This document shows, piece after piece, positions 22,581-27,213 of a stretch of DNA of 27,213 bases. Each line of letters begins with the position of its first letter. Positions within the stretch are counted from its first letter, which is position 1. The DNA comes from CAZUFB01 sp048173955 (GTDB taxonomy: Bacteria; Actinomycetota; Coriobacteriia; Coriobacteriales; UMGS124): assembly GCA_048173955.1 (NCBI GenBank), contig DBEYOB010000156.1, forward strand, positions 1-27,213, written 5' to 3'. The notes under the pieces are model-generated. The model did not search any database. It was not told the DNA's origin and worked only from the letters and a program-made list of their open reading frames with translations. A program made the translations under genes and the position numbers.

Positions 22581-23396
22581 GTGCGCTTCCTCAAAAAGTT
22601 CTACCTGGCGCTCGTCCTGCTGTTCCTCTATGCGCCCATCCTCACGCTCATCGTGCTCAGCTTCAACGCGTCGCGCTCGCGCGCGGTGTGGGGCGGGTTC
22701 ACGCTCGAGTGGTACGCCGAGATGTTCCAGAGCGACCGCATCATGAGCGCGCTGGGCAACTCGCTGTCGATCGCCCTGATCGCCTCGGTCGTCTCGACGG
22801 TCATCGGCGTCATGGCGTGCGTCGGCATCAGCGCGATGTCGCGCAAGGCGCGCACCGTCTGCCTCACGGCCAACAACATACCCATGCTCAACGCCGAGAT
22901 CGTCACCGGCCTGTCGCTCATAATCTGCTTCGGGGCCTTCGGCATCTCGCTCGGCTACGGCACCATCCTGCTGTCGCACATCGCGTTCTGCATCCCTTAC
23001 GTCATCCTGAGCGTCATGCCCCGCATGAAGCAGGCCAACGCCGGCACCTACGAGGCCGCGCTCGACCTGGGCGCCTCGCCGGTGCAGGCGTTCTTCAAGG
23101 TCGTGCTGCCCGATCTGATGCCCGGCATCGTGGCGGGGTTCCTCCTGTCGTTCACGATGAGCCTCGACGACTTCGTCATCAGCTACTTCGTGCGCGGCCG
23201 CGGCATCGACACGCTCTCGACGCTCATCTACTCCCAGGTACGGCGCGGCATCGTGCCGAGCATGTACGCCCTTTCCACCGTCATCTTCCTCGTGGTCCTC
23301 GTCGTGCTCCTTGCCCAGAACTTCCTGCCCCCGATGCTGGACAGGTGGCGCAAGCGCGCGAGGAACGCGGAAGAGGGGGCCGTGCAGAGGTCGTGA
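22581..23396 (+). CDS. potC: Spermidine/putrescine ABC transporter permease PotC
   Basis: The GTG start immediately follows the potB TAG with no gap; GAAGGGCGG upstream serves as the ribosome site. The 271-residue product has six membrane segments, the LYAPILTLIVLSFN start typical of PotC, and the EAA loop AALDLGASPVQAFFKVVLP. The SLDDFVISYFVRG stretch is highly characteristic. It pairs with PotB as the second half of the channel. Confidence 0.94.
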   Translation: MRFLKKFYLALVLLFLYAPILTLIVLSFNASRSRAVWGGFTLEWYAEMFQSDRIMSALGNSLSIALIASVVSTVIGVMACVGISAMSRKARTVCLTANNIPMLNAEIVTGLSLIICFGAFGISLGYGTILLSHIAFCIPYVILSVMPRMKQANAGTYEAALDLGASPVQAFFKVVLPDLMPGIVAGFLLSFTMSLDDFVISYFVRGRGIDTLSTLIYSQVRRGIVPSMYALSTVIFLVVLVVLLAQNFLPPMLDRWRKRARNAEEGAVQRS

Positions 23397-23509
23397 CCCG
23401 ACGCACCCTGCAGGCTCCGCACGGCACTGCGGCACGGCGGGGCCCGGCCCTCGCGGGCGGGCCCCGGACACCATTCGACCCTCGACACAACAGGGGAGGC
23501 GCACACACC

Positions 23510-24643
23510 ATGACGCACACGAACGACACGGCAGAAAAGGCAACGAGCACCCGAGGCCTCAGCCGACGAGAGGCTATCGCCCTGGGCGCGGCCGCACTGG
23601 GAGGGGCGGCGACGCTCGGGCTCAGCGGCTGCGGCGGAGGCGGCGGCGAGTCCGGGGACGGCGGCAAGAAGGTCGTCTACGTCTACAACTGGGGAGAGTA
23701 CATCGACGAGTCGGTCATCGAGCAGTTCACCGAGGAGACCGGCATCGAGGTGGTCTACGACACGTTCGAGACCAACGAGGTCATGTATCCCATCATCGAG
23801 CAGGGCCAGACCGTGTACGACGCGGTGTGCCCCTCCGACTACATGATCCAGAAGATGATCGCCAACAACCTGCTCGCCGAAATCAACTTCGACAACATCC
23901 CCAACATCGAGTACATCGGCCAGGAGTACATCGACGCCACCGAGGGCTACGACCCCGGCCACAGCCACTCGGTCCCCTACACCTGGGGCACCATGGGCAT
24001 CCTCTACAACACCACGATGGTGAGCGAACCCCCCACAAGCTGGGGCGTGCTGTGGGACGAGCAGTACAAGGACAGCATCCTCATGCAGAAGTCGGTGCGC
24101 GACCTGCTCGCCGTAGGCCTGAAGTACCTGGGCTACTCGCTCAACACCACCGAGACCTCCGAGATCGAGGAGGCCCGCGACATCCTCATCGAGCAGAAGC
24201 CGCTCGTGCAGGCCTACGTCATCGACCAGGTTCGCGACAAGATGATCGGCGGCGAGGCCGCGCTGGGCGTCATCTACTCGGGCGAATACCTGTTCTGCAA
24301 GGACCAGAACCCCGACCTCGCCTACGTGGTGCCCGACGAGGGCTCCAACATCTGGTTCGACAGCTGGGTGATCCCCGCCAACGCGGAGAACAAGGAGAAC
24401 GCCGAGGCGTGGATCAACTTCCTGTGCCGCCCCGACATCGCGCTCAAGAACTTCGAGTACATCACCTACGCGACGCCCAACACCGGCGCCATGGAGGATA
24501 TCGACGAGGAGATCCTCAACGACCCGGGCGCCTTCGCCGACGAGGAGACCATGGACCGCTGCGAGGTCTTCACCTGGCTGGGCGACGAGGTCGAAGAGGT
24601 CTACAACGACGCCTTCAACGAGATTCTCGCCGCACAGGCGTAG
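23510..24643 (+). CDS. potD: Spermidine/putrescine-binding lipoprotein PotD
   Basis: The 377-residue product starts at ATG 23510, behind GGGGAGG. The N-terminus combines a twin-arginine motif (SRREAIALG) with a lipobox LSGC41, so it is probably a Tat-exported lipoprotein. A glycine-rich linker follows, then the PotD/PotF fold: VVYVYNWGEYIDESVI, YDAVCPSDYMIQKM, VPYTWGTMGILYN and IWFDSWVIPANAENKENAE, all positions used by the family to hold polyamine. It captures substrate outside the membrane for PotBC. It lies 113 nt after potC, in the same operon. Confidence 0.95.
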   Translation: MTHTNDTAEKATSTRGLSRREAIALGAAALGGAATLGLSGCGGGGGESGDGGKKVVYVYNWGEYIDESVIEQFTEETGIEVVYDTFETNEVMYPIIEQGQTVYDAVCPSDYMIQKMIANNLLAEINFDNIPNIEYIGQEYIDATEGYDPGHSHSVPYTWGTMGILYNTTMVSEPPTSWGVLWDEQYKDSILMQKSVRDLLAVGLKYLGYSLNTTETSEIEEARDILIEQKPLVQAYVIDQVRDKMIGGEAALGVIYSGEYLFCKDQNPDLAYVVPDEGSNIWFDSWVIPANAENKENAEAWINFLCRPDIALKNFEYITYATPNTGAMEDIDEEILNDPGAFADEETMDRCEVFTWLGDEVEEVYNDAFNEILAAQA

Positions 24644-24700
24644 CAGCCGGCCCGGACGCCCTCCGCGGCGGCCGAACGGCGAAAACCCATAACCGTCAAG

Positions 24701-24745
24701 CCCCGCCGCCCGAGCGCAACGCCTCCGGGCGGCGGGCCCTTTCCG
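24701..24745 (+). terminator. Terminator of potABCD
   Basis: An 11-bp perfect inverted repeat (24702-24712 with 24726-24736) lies about 60 nt after the potD stop and is followed by CCCTTTCC. The remaining gap to 24884 has no other clear element. Confidence 0.65.
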
Positions 24746-24884
24746 GGGCAGGGCGGGACGGGTTTCCTGAAACGGGCCGGCCCCTCGTGGTTTTATTCCG
24801 TCTCCGGGAAAACGTATGCGCCCGACGCGCGCCGACCGGATACCATCAGCGTAAAAAGCAAAGGTATCCGAAGGGAATCGCCCG

Positions 24885-25343
24885 ATGGCCTCTGATTTCA
24901 AAGAGAAGTTCAACTCGTTCATGGCGCGCCGCAACGGCCCCGACCAGCTGGCGCGCGACGCGCTCATCCTCGCCATCGTGCTGCTCGTCGTCAGCGCGTT
25001 CACGGCGGACTTCGCGCGCACGCTGTTCCTCGTGCTCGGCGTCGCCGCGATGGCCTACTCCTACTGGCGCATGTTCTCGACCGACTCCTCCAGGCGCGGC
25101 AGCGAGAACGCCGCCTACCTGACGAAGCGCAACGCGGTCCTCGGCAAGGTAAAGGCTCCCTTCCAGAAGGCGGCCAAGCAGGGTCAGAAGGCCGCCAGCC
25201 AGGCCAAGGCGCAGGCGAAGGACAAGGAGCACCGCTACTTCGCCTGCCCCAAGTGCGGCCAGACGGTGCGCGTCCCCAAGGGGGCGGGCAAGATTCGCGT
25301 GACCTGCCCCAAGTGCGGCGAGAAGTTCGAGAAGAAGGCCTAG
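24885..25343 (+). CDS. Membrane protein with C-terminal zinc ribbon
   Basis: The 152-residue product starts at ATG 24885, behind GAAGGGAA. Two closely spaced hydrophobic segments (about 26-60) form a hairpin in the membrane. A basic Lys/Ala/Gln-rich helix (about 86-113) follows. The last 35 residues hold two CPKCG motifs, a four-cysteine zinc ribbon of the MJ0042-like type. Both ends face the cytoplasm by the positive-inside rule. The function is unknown; zinc ribbons of this kind often bind nucleic acid or protein. It lies 11 nt before the MATE gene and is probably cotranscribed. Confidence 0.85.
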   Translation: MASDFKEKFNSFMARRNGPDQLARDALILAIVLLVVSAFTADFARTLFLVLGVAAMAYSYWRMFSTDSSRRGSENAAYLTKRNAVLGKVKAPFQKAAKQGQKAASQAKAQAKDKEHRYFACPKCGQTVRVPKGAGKIRVTCPKCGEKFEKKA

Positions 25344-25354
25344 AGAAACCGACC

Positions 25355-26707
25355 ATGCGCTCCCCGTTCATCCACCTTTCGACCCTGCGCACCTACCTGG
25401 GCTACGTCCTCCCCTCCATGCTCGCCCTCACGCTCTCGAGCGTCTTCGTCATCCTCGACGGCGTGTTCGTGGGGCATGCCGTCGGCGATGCCGGCCTGGC
25501 GGGCATCAACGTCGCCTACCCCCTCATCACCTGCGTGAACGCCATCGCCACCGGCGTCGGCATGGGAGGCGCGGTCATCTCCTCCATCGAGCGGGGCAAG
25601 GGCGACGAGCGCGCCGCCCTGCGGGCGACCGGCAACGTCTACCTCGTGCTCGGCATCGCGGGCATCCCGCTGGCGCTTCTGCTCGCCGCCGTCGCCGAAC
25701 CCGCCTGCGCCCTGCTCGGCGGGTCGGGCGACACCCTCGTCCAGGCGACCCACTTCGTCCAGGCCATGGCGATCGGCATCCCGTTCCAGGTGCTCTCGCT
25801 GGCGAGCATCGCCCTGGTGCGCAACCGCGGCGACGTCCGCTACGCCATGTTCGTCCAGCTCATCGCAACCTGCATCAACATCGTCCTCGACTTCCTCTTC
25901 GTCTTCGAGATGGACCTGGGCATCCGCGGCGCGGGATACGCCACCATCGCGGGGCAGATCTTCTCGTGCTGCGCCTACGTCTTCTACTTCTCGCGCAGGA
26001 GGAACCGCCTGCCGCGCGAGGCGTTCCGCCCCGACCGCCCCATCCTCTCCCACATCGCCAAGCTCGGTCTCGCCCCCTTCGGCCTGTACCTGCTGCCCGA
26101 CGTGACGACCGTCGTCATGAACGTGAACGGCAACATCGCCGGCGGCGAGACCGCCGTCGCGGCCTACGCCGCCCTCGCCTACGTCGCCTACATCGCCCTC
26201 ATGCTCATGCAGGGCATCGCCGACGGCAGCCAGCCGCTCATCAGCCTGTGCCACGGCAAGGGCGAGCACGACGAGGTCAGGCGCCTGCGCAACACCAACT
26301 TCCTGGTCGCGTGCGGGCTCGGCCTGCTCGGGCTCGCCGCGATGGTGGTCTTCGCCGAGCGCGTGCCCGCCCTGTTCGGCACCTCCGCCGACACCGCCTC
26401 GATGGTGGTCGCCGCCATCCCCGTCTACGCGCTCGCGTTCGTGTTCTACGGGTTCACCCACGCGAGCATGTCGTACTTCTACGCGACGGACAACGGGCGC
26501 GCCTCGAGCTTTCTGGTCTACGGCGAGGCCGTGCTCGTCGCCCTCGTCGTCACCGGCATGACGTGGGCCTTCGGTCTCGGCGGCATGTGGGCGAGCATCG
26601 CGGTCGCCCAGATCCTCCTGAGCGTCGTCGCCATCGTGGAGCTGCGCATCGTGGGCGCCCCGCGCCGCAGGGCGACCGGGGAGGCGGCGTCGGAGAAGGC
26701 GCGGTAG
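25355..26707 (+). CDS. MATE family efflux transporter
   Basis: The 450-residue product has about 12 membrane segments in two MatE halves. Characteristic stretches are LPSMLALTLSSVFVILDGVF in helix 1, GVGMGGAVISSIERGKGD, and INIVLDFLFVFEMDLGIRGA between helices 5 and 6. It exports drugs or metabolites using a sodium or proton gradient; the substrate is unknown. ATG 25355 is chosen because it starts the family alignment, but its ribosome site (AGAGAAA) is weak, suggesting coupling to the upstream zinc-ribbon gene 11 nt away. Confidence 0.9.
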   Translation: MRSPFIHLSTLRTYLGYVLPSMLALTLSSVFVILDGVFVGHAVGDAGLAGINVAYPLITCVNAIATGVGMGGAVISSIERGKGDERAALRATGNVYLVLGIAGIPLALLLAAVAEPACALLGGSGDTLVQATHFVQAMAIGIPFQVLSLASIALVRNRGDVRYAMFVQLIATCINIVLDFLFVFEMDLGIRGAGYATIAGQIFSCCAYVFYFSRRRNRLPREAFRPDRPILSHIAKLGLAPFGLYLLPDVTTVVMNVNGNIAGGETAVAAYAALAYVAYIALMLMQGIADGSQPLISLCHGKGEHDEVRRLRNTNFLVACGLGLLGLAAMVVFAERVPALFGTSADTASMVVAAIPVYALAFVFYGFTHASMSYFYATDNGRASSFLVYGEAVLVALVVTGMTWAFGLGGMWASIAVAQILLSVVAIVELRIVGAPRRRATGEAASEKAR

Positions 26708-26863
26708 CCACGGGCAGCGCGGCGGCGCAACGGCGCCCCCGCAGGCCGCGGGGAACCACCTGGACGCCCCTCCCGCCCGGACCTCCGGATGCACGTCCCG
26801 CCGTCTCGGAACCAGTTTGTGCAACGCGCCGAAGTGCGATGGCCACGGCGGGCCAACGTGGAC

Positions 26864-26869
26864 TATAGT
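26864..26869 (+). promoter_or_regulatory. Candidate -10 element TATAGT
   Basis: TATAGT lies 50 nt before the last start codon, in the 211-nt gap after the MATE gene. No convincing -35 box is seen. The rest of the gap is GC-rich with no clear terminator. Confidence 0.3.
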
Positions 26870-26918
26870 AGTGCGGATACGATCACGCTACGGCACCGAG
26901 GCGGATAGGAGCGTTGCG

Positions 26919-27213
26919 ATGGACGAGACCAACCTTCCGGACGGCGGCGCGGAGCAGAACGTCACCGGGACCGAGGCGGCGCCCGCACCGGCGGCCGAAC
27001 ATCCGCACCCGCACGTCAAGCCCGCCCACCTCAGGGCGCTCGAGCGCGCCTCTTTGCGCGAGCTGCGGGCAAACGAACGGGAGCGCTACCGTGCGGAGGA
27101 CGCCCAGGACCGCGCCGAGCGCGAACGCATGCGCAAGGAGCGCAACGCCGCCGCCGACGCCCGCTCGGCCGAGGCGCGCGCGATTGCCGCGGGCCGCGCC
27201 GTCGCCGAGGCCG
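26919..27213 (+). CDS. Charged coiled-coil protein, truncated by the window end
   Basis: ATG 26919 follows TAGGAG at 7-nt spacing and the frame stays open for 98 codons to the window edge. The product begins with a Pro/Ala/Glu-rich stretch with HPHPH, then from about residue 33 an Arg/Glu/Ala-rich helix (RALERASLRELRANERER onward) that looks like a coiled coil. Neither function nor family can be named from this fragment. A cytoplasmic extension ahead of membrane segments or a DNA-associated protein are both possible. Confidence 0.7.
   Translation, partial: MDETNLPDGGAEQNVTGTEAAPAPAAEHPHPHVKPAHLRALERASLRELRANERERYRAEDAQDRAERERMRKERNAAADARSAEARAIAAGRAVAEA

Noticed and set aside
21741..25021. 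Minus-strand frames of about 600 codons under potBCD
   Set aside because: Antisense shadows; the plus-strand Pot proteins carry all the family motifs.
1..27213. tRNA, rRNA, insertion sequences, prophage or integrase genes
   Set aside because: None could be recognised on either strand by reading; a covariance-model search was not possible here.

Overview
This is a high-GC chromosomal window carrying about 20 protein-coding genes on both strands. The gene set suggests an anaerobic actinobacterium of the Coriobacteriia, most likely Eggerthellaceae (Eggerthella, Gordonibacter or Slackia type). The clues are exported flavin reductases and multihaem cytochromes, a LuxR-type regulator with a polytopic membrane domain, and very large Cna-B surface proteins. 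This placement rests on gene content only; no rRNA or tRNA gene was seen.

Layout. (1) 1-2600, plus strand: a two-gene unit for an exported c-type cytochrome fused to a sulfite-oxidase-fold domain, then a smaller exported protein with the same fold, ending in a strong terminator. (2) 2620-3449, minus strand: a DUF3800 gene of visibly lower GC with its own promoter, probably acquired. (3) 3509-7890, minus strand: an exported FAD/FMN reductase, a membrane-anchored anti-sigma-like protein and an ECF sigma factor. The last two genes overlap by 95 nt through a 15-bp tandem repeat read in two frames. (4) 8051-9493, plus strand: a membrane LuxR regulator, divergent from the sigma gene. (5) 9495-11916, minus strand: a DegV fatty-acid-binding protein and a DHA2-type MFS exporter. 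(6) 12193-19040, plus strand: a 2056-residue sortase-anchored surface protein (thioester-like domain, about 11 Cna-B domains, three VaFE repeats, IPTTG anchor) and an ATGA-coupled small Ala/Pro/Glu-rich exported protein. (7) 19233-20444: a MarR-GNAT fusion with repeated operator-like boxes and a strong internal Shine-Dalgarno in front of the GNAT half. (8) 20681-24643: a complete potABCD polyamine transporter operon. (9) 24885-26707: a membrane zinc-ribbon protein and a MATE exporter. (10) 26919-end: the start of a charged coiled-coil protein cut by the window edge.

How the parts fit. Regions 1 and 3 look like extracytoplasmic redox modules of anaerobic respiration, with the sigma/anti-sigma pair and LuxR protein as candidate regulators. 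Region 6 builds a host- or matrix-facing surface structure, but no sortase is encoded here. Regions 5, 7 and 9 deal with small-molecule export or modification. Region 8 imports spermidine/putrescine. The observations I rate highest are the haem-c/sulfite-oxidase-fold fusion with a Sec-like signal, the dual-frame 15-bp repeat, the two internal signal-peptide-like scars and altered thioester motif of the giant adhesin, and the internal start in the MarR-GNAT gene.
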